64,000 bases of DNA, taken from NCBI GenBank assembly GCA_002083435.1, contig LWDJ01000005.1, forward strand, positions 112,571-176,570, in the 5' to 3' direction. The translations under genes and the position numbers were made by a program. Position 1 is the first letter of the stretch. Every line of letters starts with the position of its first letter. The notes under the pieces were generated by a model. It was given only the letters and a program-made list of their open reading frames with translations, was not told the origin of the DNA and searched no databases. The DNA comes from Proteobacteria bacterium SG_bin6. Its GTDB lineage: Bacteria > Pseudomonadota > Alphaproteobacteria > Sphingomonadales > Sphingomonadaceae. Shown in pieces: positions 55,588-62,810 of the stretch.

Positions 55588-56826
55588 ATGGCGACTCTGG
55601 CCCCCGAAATGACCGCGAGCGTCGACCCGCTCGACGTGACCCGCCCCGAGCTTTACCGCGACGATGTGTGGCAGGCGCCGTTCCGCGAGCTCCGCGCCAA
55701 GGCCCCGGTGTATCGCTGCGAGAACAGCGATTTCGGACCCTATTGGTCAATTTCCACCTACAAACCAATCGTCGAGGTGGAGTCGCTGCCCGATCTTTAT
55801 TCGAGCGAGATGGGCGGTATCGTCGTCGCCGATCTGAAACCCGAGCGCGGCGACATCAAGGCGCCGATGTTCATCTCGATGGACCGGCCCAAGCATACCG
55901 GGCAGCGCCGCACCGTCGCCCCGGCCTTCACGCCCAGCGAGATCGAGCGGATGGCGGTCGACGTGCGCCGCCGCACGATCGAGGTGCTCGACGGCCTGCC
56001 CTGGGGCGAGACGTTCGATTGGGTCGACAAGGTGTCGATCGAACTGACGACGCAGATGCTCGCCATCCTGTTCGACTTCCCCTGGGAAGACCGCCGCAAG
56101 CTGACCTATTGGTCCGACTGGGCGGGCGACATCGAACTGTCGAAAAGCGATGAACTGCGGATGCAGCGCCAGAACATCATGTTCGAATGCGCCGCCTATT
56201 TCAAAACCCTGTGGGACTCGAAGATCGGCAAGGAACCGACCCCCGATCTGATCTCCATGATGATCCATTCGGAAGCGATGGCGCACATGGACGACATGGA
56301 GTTTCTGGGCAATCTGATCCTGCTGATCGTCGGCGGCAACGATACGACGCGCAATTCGATGACCGCCGCGGCCTACGGTCTGGACCTGTTCCCCGACCAG
56401 CGCGCCAAGCTGGAGGCGGACCCGAGCCTGATCCCGAACGCGGTGCAGGAAATCATCCGCTGGCAGACGCCCCTTGCGCATATGCGCCGCACCGCGACCC
56501 AGGACACGGTGCTGGAGGGTCATCAGATCAAGGCCGGCGACAAGCTGGTGATGTGGTACATCTCAGCCAATCGCGACGAGAGCGTATTCGGGCCGGACGC
56601 CGACCAGATCGTGGTCGATCGGCCTAACGCCCGCCGCCATCTAGCGTTTGGTCATGGCATCCACCGCTGCGTCGGCGCGCGGCTCGCCGAATTGCAGATC
56701 GGCGTGCTGCTCGAAGAAATGGCCAAGCGGCGCATGCGCGTGAATGTGGTGGGCGAGCCGACGCGCGTCGCCGCCTGCTTCGTCCACGGTTACCGGGCGC
56801 TGCCGGTGCAGCTGAGCAAATACTAA
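55588..56826 (+). CDS. Cytochrome P450, CYP153-like
   Basis: The 412-residue soluble P450 has the I-helix oxygen-binding LIVGGNDTTRNSMTAAAY, ExxR in VQEIIRWQTPLAHMRR region, and the haem loop HLAFGHGIHRCVGARLAELQ with the axial Cys. The FISMDRPKHTGQRRTVAPAF and GGNDTTRNS segments recall CYP153 alkane terminal hydroxylases. It would need ferredoxin and ferredoxin reductase partners, which are not nearby. AGGAGAGG lies before the ATG at 55588; an inverted repeat just upstream suggests repressor control. Confidence 0.88.
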   Translation: MATLAPEMTASVDPLDVTRPELYRDDVWQAPFRELRAKAPVYRCENSDFGPYWSISTYKPIVEVESLPDLYSSEMGGIVVADLKPERGDIKAPMFISMDRPKHTGQRRTVAPAFTPSEIERMAVDVRRRTIEVLDGLPWGETFDWVDKVSIELTTQMLAILFDFPWEDRRKLTYWSDWAGDIELSKSDELRMQRQNIMFECAAYFKTLWDSKIGKEPTPDLISMMIHSEAMAHMDDMEFLGNLILLIVGGNDTTRNSMTAAAYGLDLFPDQRAKLEADPSLIPNAVQEIIRWQTPLAHMRRTATQDTVLEGHQIKAGDKLVMWYISANRDESVFGPDADQIVVDRPNARRHLAFGHGIHRCVGARLAELQIGVLLEEMAKRRMRVNVVGEPTRVAACFVHGYRALPVQLSKY

Positions 56827-56841
56827 GGTTCGTCGCGTTCA

Positions 56842-56865
56842 CGGGGAGGATTTTTTGCCTCCCCG
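56842..56865. terminator. Hairpin with a T-run loop after the P450 gene
   Basis: CGGGGAGG (56842-56849) and CCTCCCCG (56858-56865) form a perfect 8-bp stem around the loop ATTTTTTG. The T-run is inside the loop rather than after the stem, so it is not a classical intrinsic terminator. It lies 16 bases beyond the P450 stop. Confidence 0.4.
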
Positions 56866-56915
56866 CGTAACCCTTTGCCGCCCTTGCTCCGTATCTTCGG
56901 GCAAAGGAGTGGAGC

Positions 56916-57407
56916 ATGACCGATCGACGCCAATTCCTGTCGCTGGCCGCGCTTGGCGCGGGCGTGGCGGCGTTTCTCGGCTGGCGCAGCCAGCCCGCCG
57001 AGGCCAAGGAGCAGTTCGAATATCAGCTGAGCGACGCGCAGTGGCGAAAGAAGCTGTCGCCGGCCGCCTATAGCACGCTGCGGCACGAGGCGACCGAATA
57101 TCCCTATTCGAGCCCGCTCAACGCCGAGCATCGCATCGGTACCTTCAGCTGCGCGGGCTGCGCGCTGCCGCTCTTCTCGTCCAAGACCAAGTTCGACAGT
57201 GGCACCGGCTGGCCGAGCTTCTATCAGCCGCTCGCCAATGCGGTTGGCAGCAAGACCGACTGGGCAATCGGCGTGCCGCGCACCGAAGTCCACTGCCGCC
57301 GCTGCGGCGGGCATCTCGGCCATGTGTTCGACGATGGCCCGCCGCCGACCGGCAAGCGTTACTGCATGAACGGCGTCGCACTGCACTTCACGCCCGGCAA
57401 GGCGTAG
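56916..57407 (+). CDS. msrB: Peptide-methionine (R)-S-oxide reductase with Tat signal
   Basis: The 163-residue protein starts with a twin-arginine signal (MTDRRQFLSLAALGAGVAAF), so it probably acts in the periplasm. The MsrB domain has zinc pairs CAGC and CRRC, FDSGTGWPSFYQPL, and the catalytic Cys in KRYCMNGVALHFTP. It repairs oxidised methionine. AAAGGAG precedes the ATG. It is near other oxidative stress genes (ahpD, ahpC, oxyR). Confidence 0.95.
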   Translation: MTDRRQFLSLAALGAGVAAFLGWRSQPAEAKEQFEYQLSDAQWRKKLSPAAYSTLRHEATEYPYSSPLNAEHRIGTFSCAGCALPLFSSKTKFDSGTGWPSFYQPLANAVGSKTDWAIGVPRTEVHCRRCGGHLGHVFDDGPPPTGKRYCMNGVALHFTPGKA

Positions 57408-57449
57408 GGACTGGTTGAGCGGCTACGCCTGGGCGGGGCCGCTCGCCCC

Positions 57450-57971
57450 TCAAGCGGTGGCGGCGTGAATCGTCGCGACCGCCTTCAGGATGGCGGCGAA
57501 GCGCGCGCCGTGCTGGATCACCTCGGCGGTGACGCCAGCGGCCTTCAGCACTTTCTCATGGCTGTCGATGCACATGCCGCAGCCATTCATCGCCGAAACG
57601 GCCAGGCTGAACAGCTCGAAATCGGCCTTATCGATCCCCGGCGCGCCGATCACGTTCATCCGCAGCTTGGCGGGCATCTTGCCATATTCGGGGTTCGAGG
57701 CGAGGTGGGTAAAGCGGTAATAGACGTTGTTCATCGCCATCACCGCCGCCGCCGCGCGCGCCGCATTGGCCGCCTCGGGGCTAAGCTTCGGCGCGCATTC
57801 GGCCTCCGCCGCCGCGACCAGCGGCTTGTGGCCGGTGCCGTGCGCACAGGCGAGGATCAGGCCGTATTTGCGCTGATCGGTGAGCGACGGCTCGGTGAGC
57901 ATCGAGCCGACGTTCAGGCGAATGTCCTTGGCGAAATCGGGTAAGGTCGCCGCGAAATCCTTGAGCGACAT
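57450..57971 (-). CDS. ahpD: Alkyl hydroperoxide reductase AhpD
   Basis: The 173-residue helical protein has the AhpD active site CGMCIDSHEKVLKAAG (CxxC with His, about residues 131-138) and NNVYYRFTHL. AhpD reduces AhpC and has its own peroxidase activity. It is downstream of ahpC on the same strand, with a 144-base gap that contains hairpin repeats. Confidence 0.95.
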   Translation of the reverse strand: MSLKDFAATLPDFAKDIRLNVGSMLTEPSLTDQRKYGLILACAHGTGHKPLVAAAEAECAPKLSPEAANAARAAAAVMAMNNVYYRFTHLASNPEYGKMPAKLRMNVIGAPGIDKADFELFSLAVSAMNGCGMCIDSHEKVLKAAGVTAEVIQHGARFAAILKAVATIHAATA

Positions 57972-58000
57972 GGGAGCTCCTGTTTCTTCAACAACAAAAA

Positions 58001-58101
58001 CCCCTCCCCTTCAGGGGAGGGGATAGGGGTGGGGTCGGTCCTGGCGCGACGTTCCGCCCCGGAAGCCCCCACCCCAACCCCTCCCCCGGCAGGGGGAGGG
58101 G
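58001..58101. repeat. Paired G/C hairpins between ahpC and ahpD
   Basis: CCCCTCCCC-TTCA-GGGGAGGGG (58001-58022) and CCCCTCCCCC-N4-GGGGGAGGGG (58078-58101) are strong hairpins. The sequences between them (GGGGTGGGG and CCCCACCCC near 58027 and 58068) can also pair, making a larger cruciform. It resembles dispersed intergenic repeats and may weaken expression of ahpD relative to ahpC. Confidence 0.6.
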
Positions 58102-58115
58102 CTACATTGACGTAT

Positions 58116-58661
58116 TCAGGCCGCGACCTGCAGCACGTCGTCGCCCTTGTTCCAGTTGCATGGGCAGAGCTCGTCGGTCTGCAGCGCGTCGAGCACGCGC
58201 AGCGTCTCGTGCGGGTTGCGGCCGACGTTCAGGCCGTTCACCTGCACCGCCTGGATCACGCCGTCGGGATCGATGGTGAAGGTCGCGCGATAGGCGACAT
58301 GCTCCTTCTGATCGAGAATGCCGAGCGCTTCCGCCAGCTTCATGCCGTTATCGGCGAGCCAGGGGAAATCAGCGGCCGCCAGATCGGGGTCCGACTTGCG
58401 CCACGCGAGGTGAACATGGGCGGTATCGGTCGAAGCGCCGATCAGCACCGCGTCGCGGTCCTCGAAATCGCCCTTCAGCTGGCTGTAGCCGACGATCTCG
58501 GTCGGGCAAACAAAGGTGAAATCCTTGGGCCAGTAGAACAGCACCTTCCACTTGCCCGGAAAAGCGGTGGTCAGGTTCAGCGTCTCGCCGGCGGGCAGCG
58601 CGCCGGTGCCCTGCTGGACGGGAACGGTGATATCGGGAAACTTGTCGCCAACGGTCAGCAT
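58116..58661 (-). CDS. ahpC: Alkyl hydroperoxide reductase subunit AhpC
   Basis: The 181-residue peroxiredoxin has the peroxidatic Cys in YWPKDFTFVCPTEIVGY and resolving Cys in LQTDELCPCNWNKGDDVL. This is the AhpC group that works with AhpD rather than AhpF, in line with the ahpD gene downstream. It is divergent from oxyR, so OxyR control is likely. Confidence 0.97.
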   Translation of the reverse strand: MLTVGDKFPDITVPVQQGTGALPAGETLNLTTAFPGKWKVLFYWPKDFTFVCPTEIVGYSQLKGDFEDRDAVLIGASTDTAHVHLAWRKSDPDLAAADFPWLADNGMKLAEALGILDQKEHVAYRATFTIDPDGVIQAVQVNGLNVGRNPHETLRVLDALQTDELCPCNWNKGDDVLQVAA

Positions 58662-58766
58662 CTATGCCTCCTAGAAAAATCGAGCCCTGCGGCTCCTCTC
58701 CCCGCGCGGGGCGTGTGCCATCACACCCCTTTGCCGCGGCGCACATAGGCACTGCTGCGCTTGCGA

Positions 58767-58808
58767 ACAAATCGTTTGTCTGGCGCGGATTGATCGAATA
58801 TCTCAATC
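58767..58808. promoter_or_regulatory. Inverted repeats in the ahpC-oxyR gap, likely OxyR site
   Basis: ACAAA-TCG-TTTGT (58767-58779) and GATTGA-N9-TCAATC (58788-58808) are perfect inverted repeats in the 150-base divergent gap. The second, a LysR-type T-N11-A site, ends 3 bases before the oxyR start. They suit OxyR binding and autorepression but do not match the E. coli ATAG repeat closely. Confidence 0.5.
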
Positions 58809-58811
58809 AGC

Positions 58812-59711
58812 GTGAGCATTTACCTCCCCACCCTTAAGCAACTGCAATATCTGGTGGCGCTGCGCGACCACGGCCATTTCGGCCGCGCGGCAGAGGCGTG
58901 CTTCGTCACCCAATCAACGCTTTCGGCGGGCTTGCGCGAACTGGAAACGCTGATCGGCGTGACGTTGGTCGAGCGCACGCGCCGCGTGGTGCGCTTTACT
59001 CCGCTTGGCGAACGCATCGCCGACAAGGCGCGCCGCGTGCTGCGCGAGGCCGATGAACTGGGCGACCTCGCCCGCGCCGCTGGCCGGCCTTTGTCGGGCG
59101 AGATGCGGATGAGCGTGATCCCGACGATCGCGCCGTTCATGCTGCCGCGCATCCTGCCCCGGCTGCGCGCCGATTATCCCGACCTGAAGCTATATCTGCG
59201 CGAGGAACCGAGCGGGGCGGCGTGCGAGGGGCTGCACAATGGCCGCAGCGACTGCGTGCTGCTCGCCCTGCCCTATGGCTGCGGCGAAGTGGCGAGCGCG
59301 CCGTTGTTCGAGGACGCGATGTTCGTCGCCTACCCTGAAAGCGATCCCGCGCCACCGGGCGAGATGGTCGCCGCCAGCGACATCGACGAGAACCGGCTGC
59401 TGCTGCTCGAGGACGGGCATTGCCTGAAGGAACATGCGCTCGCCGCGTGCAACCGGCCGGAATTGCGCGCCGAGGCGACGATGCTCGGCACCTCGCTTCA
59501 CACTATCGTCCAAATGGTCGATAACGGGCTGGGGGTAACGATTTTGCCTGAAATGGCGATCAAGGCCGGCATCCTGCAGCACACCTCGGTCGCGGCACGG
59601 CCGCTCGCCGCTGATAATCCCACGCGCACCATCGCGCTGGTCTGGCGCCGCGCCTCGCCCCGCGAGCGCGATTTTCAGCTGCTCGCCCAGGTGCTCGCGG
59701 CGGCGGCGTGA
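58812..59711 (+). CDS. oxyR: Hydrogen peroxide regulator OxyR
   Basis: The 299-residue LysR protein has helix-turn-helix HGHFGRAAEACFVTQSTLSA and the redox pair in DGHCLKEHALAACNRPE, nine residues apart as in E. coli OxyR (Cys199/Cys208). The disulfide state switches it on with peroxide. The start is GTG at 58812. Divergent ahpC is the expected target. Recognition is strong because both Cys and their context are conserved. Confidence 0.96.
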   Translation: MSIYLPTLKQLQYLVALRDHGHFGRAAEACFVTQSTLSAGLRELETLIGVTLVERTRRVVRFTPLGERIADKARRVLREADELGDLARAAGRPLSGEMRMSVIPTIAPFMLPRILPRLRADYPDLKLYLREEPSGAACEGLHNGRSDCVLLALPYGCGEVASAPLFEDAMFVAYPESDPAPPGEMVAASDIDENRLLLLEDGHCLKEHALAACNRPELRAEATMLGTSLHTIVQMVDNGLGVTILPEMAIKAGILQHTSVAARPLAADNPTRTIALVWRRASPRERDFQLLAQVLAAAA

Positions 59712-59848
59712 ACGTCTCTACCCCGCGCAGGCCACGTTTCGTCCATGCGATGCTTGCCTCCCGGCGCGCTTCGCCGCAACCGCGATTGGGGTTTATTCGT
59801 ATTACCCTTGAAGGGCTGACAAGGACGCCCGCTACGAAGGAGTGGAAG

Positions 59849-60490
59849 ATGAATTTATTGAAGTCGTTGACGTTGGGTGTCGCGGGCGCGGCGCTGATGC
59901 CGGCCGCGCTGCTCGCGCAAACGGCCCCCGCCGGAACCACCCAGCCGGCCCCCACCGGCCAGGGCCAAGCGACGACCGGCCAGGCGCCGGCGGCCGACGC
60001 CAATGCTCCGATCGTCGGTGGCGCGCCGATGCTGCCGAGCCGGACGATCGTCGAGAATGCCGCCGCTGCCTCGAACCTGACGACGCTCGTCAGCGCGGTG
60101 AAGGCGGCCGGGCTCGACACCGTGCTCGCCGGCCCCGGCCCGTTCACGGTATTCGCCCCCGATAATGACGCTTTCACCCGCCTCGCCCCGGGCACGCTCG
60201 ACACGCTGCTGAAGCCGGAGAACAAGGCGACGCTCGAAAAGCTCCTGAAGTACCATGTCGTCAGCGGCAACATCCTGCTCGCCGATCTGCTCAAGCAGAT
60301 CGACGCGGGCGGCGGCAAGGCGACGCTCACCACCGTCGAAGGTCAGCCACTCACCGCCGAAAAGGAAGGCCCGGGCATCAAGCTGACCGCGGCGAGCGGC
60401 AATGTCAGCTATCTGCAGCTCGCGGACATCAAGCAGTCGAACGGCGTGGTGCATGTGGTGAACGGCGTGCTCATTCCGAAGCTGCAATAA
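59849..60490 (+). CDS. Secreted fasciclin-domain protein
   Basis: The 213-residue protein has a signal peptide (MNLLKSLTLGVAGAALMPAA followed by LLAQ), a Pro/Thr/Gln-rich linker (about residues 25-55) and one fasciclin domain: FTVFAPDNDAFTRLAPGTLD, LLKYHVVSGNILLADLL and GVVHVVNGVLIPKL. Such proteins act in adhesion or at the cell surface. GAAGGAGTGG is upstream of the ATG at 59849. A strong terminator follows. Confidence 0.92.
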   Translation: MNLLKSLTLGVAGAALMPAALLAQTAPAGTTQPAPTGQGQATTGQAPAADANAPIVGGAPMLPSRTIVENAAAASNLTTLVSAVKAAGLDTVLAGPGPFTVFAPDNDAFTRLAPGTLDTLLKPENKATLEKLLKYHVVSGNILLADLLKQIDAGGGKATLTTVEGQPLTAEKEGPGIKLTAASGNVSYLQLADIKQSNGVVHVVNGVLIPKLQ

Positions 60491-60511
60491 GCGCGCGGAT
60501 TCATCGTCAAG

Positions 60512-60545
60512 GGCGCGGGGGCGGATGGTCCCCGCGCCTTTTTTT
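60512..60545 (+). terminator. Intrinsic terminator of the fasciclin gene
   Basis: Stem GGCGCGGGG (60512-60520) and CCCCGCGCC (60530-60538) is followed by seven T residues. It begins 22 bases after the fasciclin stop. Confidence 0.92.
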
Positions 60546-60612
60546 GTTCACGCCTGCATCCACGCCCTGCCTGCGATCGTAGCTGCGGCACGAAAGTGCC
60601 AAGGAGACTGTG

Positions 60613-61338
60613 ATGTTGGGCCGAAATGGTGAACCCTGGCAGGCGCTGCGCGCCAACCACCTGCTCGCCGGTCTCGCCCCACAAGACGCGCTGCTGATCG
60701 CGCCGCATCTGCGCCGCCGCACGCTGCCGCCTGGGCCGCTCGATCTGGTCGAGGATGGCCGAGCGCGGGTGCTGTTTCCCGAAAGCGCGGTGATCGGTGC
60801 GGCGATCGGTGGCAAGGCCGAGACGGCCCTGATCGGGCGCGAGGGGCTAGCGGGCTGGCCATTGTTCGGCGCCGAGCAGCCCGTGCGGCTGACGGTGCGC
60901 CTGAGCGGCGGCAGCGTGCTCAGCATTTCGGCGGCGCGGCTCGAGGCAGCGACGCTCGCCAGCCCCAGCCTGTTCGCCAGCCTGATCGCGCACAGCCAGC
61001 GCTTCCTGGCACAGACCGGCGCACTGCTCGCCTCGGGCCTGCGCGACAGCGCCGCGCAACGGCTCGCGCGCTGGCTGGTGATGCTGCACGACCGCATCGA
61101 CGGTGATACGCTCGCCATAACCCACCAGGAGCTGAGCGAGATGCTCTGCCTGCGCCGGTCGAGCGTTACCGAGGCGCTGCACCTGCTGGAGGGCGAGCGC
61201 GCCTTGCGCTGCACGCGCGGCCGGATCACGGTGCGCGACGCGGCGGTGCTGCGCGCCTGGGCGGCGGGTGAGCCCCTCCCCGCACCGCCGCCAATGGCGC
61301 CGGTGCGGTTGCCGTTAATGTTCGCGACGCGGCAGTAA
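60613..61338 (+). CDS. Crp/Fnr family transcriptional regulator
   Basis: The 241-residue protein has an N-terminal cyclic-nucleotide-type barrel (about residues 15-130, no Fnr-type cysteine cluster seen) and a C-terminal winged helix (LAITHQELSEMLCLRRSSVT, then EALHLLEGERAL). The ligand is unknown; conserved cAMP-binding Glu/Arg pairs are not apparent. ATG at 60613 is preferred (GGAG 7 bases upstream); GTG at 60610 is the alternative. Confidence 0.85.
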   Translation: MLGRNGEPWQALRANHLLAGLAPQDALLIAPHLRRRTLPPGPLDLVEDGRARVLFPESAVIGAAIGGKAETALIGREGLAGWPLFGAEQPVRLTVRLSGGSVLSISAARLEAATLASPSLFASLIAHSQRFLAQTGALLASGLRDSAAQRLARWLVMLHDRIDGDTLAITHQELSEMLCLRRSSVTEALHLLEGERALRCTRGRITVRDAAVLRAWAAGEPLPAPPPMAPVRLPLMFATRQ

Positions 61339-62247
61339 GTGCAGCAGGGCGACGATCGCCGCGCCTATCGCCAGCCCGACCACCGCCGAGCCCGCCGCGT
61401 AGACCGCCCAGTTGACCGCGCCGCCCAGCGGCAGCGCGTGTTCGGCCTGATCGGCCCAATGGTGCAGGCTGTGTCCGGGCTCGGCCAAGCCAAAGCTTTC
61501 GAGCGCGTGGATCACGATCCCGCCGCCGACCCACAGCATCGCCGCGGTGCCGATGCCGGCAAGCCAGCGCAGTAGCACCGGCATCGTCTTCACAAGCCCG
61601 CGCCCCAGTGCCTGCCGCGCCGATGATCCCCGCGCGGCGAGCGCGAGGCCGATATCGTCCATCTTCACGATCAGCGCGACGACGCCATAAACCCCGGCGG
61701 TGATCGCGATCGCGACCAGCACCAGCGAGATGGCCTGAGCGACAATGCCTTGGTCGGCCACCGCCTCCAGCGCGATCGCCATGATCTCGCCCGACAGGAT
61801 GAAATCGGTGCGGATCGCGCCCGAAACCTGGCGCTTCTCAAGCTCGGCGGGGTCGGCGATTTCCGCGACTTGGGTCTCGGCGTGATCATGGCCGGTGAGT
61901 TTTTCCCAAAGCTTCTCCGCGCCCTCGAAGCAGAGATAGCTGCCGCCCACCAACAGCAGCGGCGTGATTCCCCACGGCGCGAACGCGCTCAGCAGCAGCG
62001 CGGCGGGGAGCAGGAACAGCAGCTTGTTACGGAGCGACCCCAGCGCGATCTTGCCGATGATCGGCAGCTCGCGCGCCGGCGCCAGCCCGACGACATAACC
62101 CGGAGTGACGGCGGTATCGTCGATAACCACCCCTGCCGCCTTGGCGCTCGCCTTGCCCGCCGCGCCCGCGACATCATCGAGCGAGGCGGCGGCGAACTTG
62201 GCGATCGCCGCCACGTCGTCGAGCAGGGCAACCAGACCACCGGGCAT
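61315..62247 (-). CDS. DUF808 family membrane protein (YedI-like)
   Basis: The 310-residue protein has the DUF808 start (PGGLVALLDDVAAIAKFAAA SLDDVA), the DDTAVTPGYVVGLAPARELP segment, and about five membrane helices including LLFLLPAALLLSAFAPWGIT. The function is unknown. ATG at 62247. Its end overlaps the Crp/Fnr gene by 24 bases on the other strand. Confidence 0.88.
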   Translation of the reverse strand: MPGGLVALLDDVAAIAKFAAASLDDVAGAAGKASAKAAGVVIDDTAVTPGYVVGLAPARELPIIGKIALGSLRNKLLFLLPAALLLSAFAPWGITPLLLVGGSYLCFEGAEKLWEKLTGHDHAETQVAEIADPAELEKRQVSGAIRTDFILSGEIMAIALEAVADQGIVAQAISLVLVAIAITAGVYGVVALIVKMDDIGLALAARGSSARQALGRGLVKTMPVLLRWLAGIGTAAMLWVGGGIVIHALESFGLAEPGHSLHHWADQAEHALPLGGAVNWAVYAAGSAVVGLAIGAAIVALLHLLPRREH

Positions 62248-62287
62248 TGCTTTCCCCCAATTGTTCGCCGGCGGGTTAGCGCAGCGG

Positions 62288-62590
62288 TTAGAGCGGGCGC
62301 AAGCGCACTGCGAGGCAGATGACGAGCGGCCAGAACAGTGTGTTGGCAACGTCCGAAAGCGTATCCGGCCAGCGCCACGAACCGAAATGCAGCCGGTCCA
62401 TCACCTCGTTGAACGCCTCCGCCAACGCAACGCACGACAACGGCACGAACGTTCCAAGCGAGCGCCGCGTGATCAGCCGGGCTAGCATCAACACGATCAT
62501 CCCGGCATGGATGTGCAGGATCGTATCAGGCAGCCCGGTGCCGTCGCCGATCCAGTCGATGAAACGGTGGTAGAGCGCGGGCAGGTCCAT
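62288..62590 (-). CDS. Small membrane protein of unknown function
   Basis: The 100-residue protein (MDLPALYHRFIDWIGDGTGL...) has about three hydrophobic segments, including ILHIHAGMIVLMLARLI and LFWPLVICLAVRLRPL. No family was recognised with certainty; the pattern recalls VanZ-like or related small membrane proteins. It is 40 bases upstream of the DUF808 gene on the same strand. Nothing else is seen between it and smc (62591-62810). Confidence 0.6.
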   Translation of the reverse strand: MDLPALYHRFIDWIGDGTGLPDTILHIHAGMIVLMLARLITRRSLGTFVPLSCVALAEAFNEVMDRLHFGSWRWPDTLSDVANTLFWPLVICLAVRLRPL

Positions 62591-62810
62591 GATGGGCTTT
62601 CGAGGCAAGGTCGCGGTGCGGTAGCCGTAGAAGGCGGAACGCGCCATAGGCCAGCCAAATTGGCCCAACGCACCGGCGAATGGCGGGGTCCAGCCGCGCT
62701 TCATCAATGATGGCGTGACACGATCGCGCCCGCCCGACGCCGCGCTCTGACCTTCGCCGTAGAGGAGGGATGGCCTCGGGCGAGGCCAGCGAGCGGCCGA
62801 CGGTCGCCGC

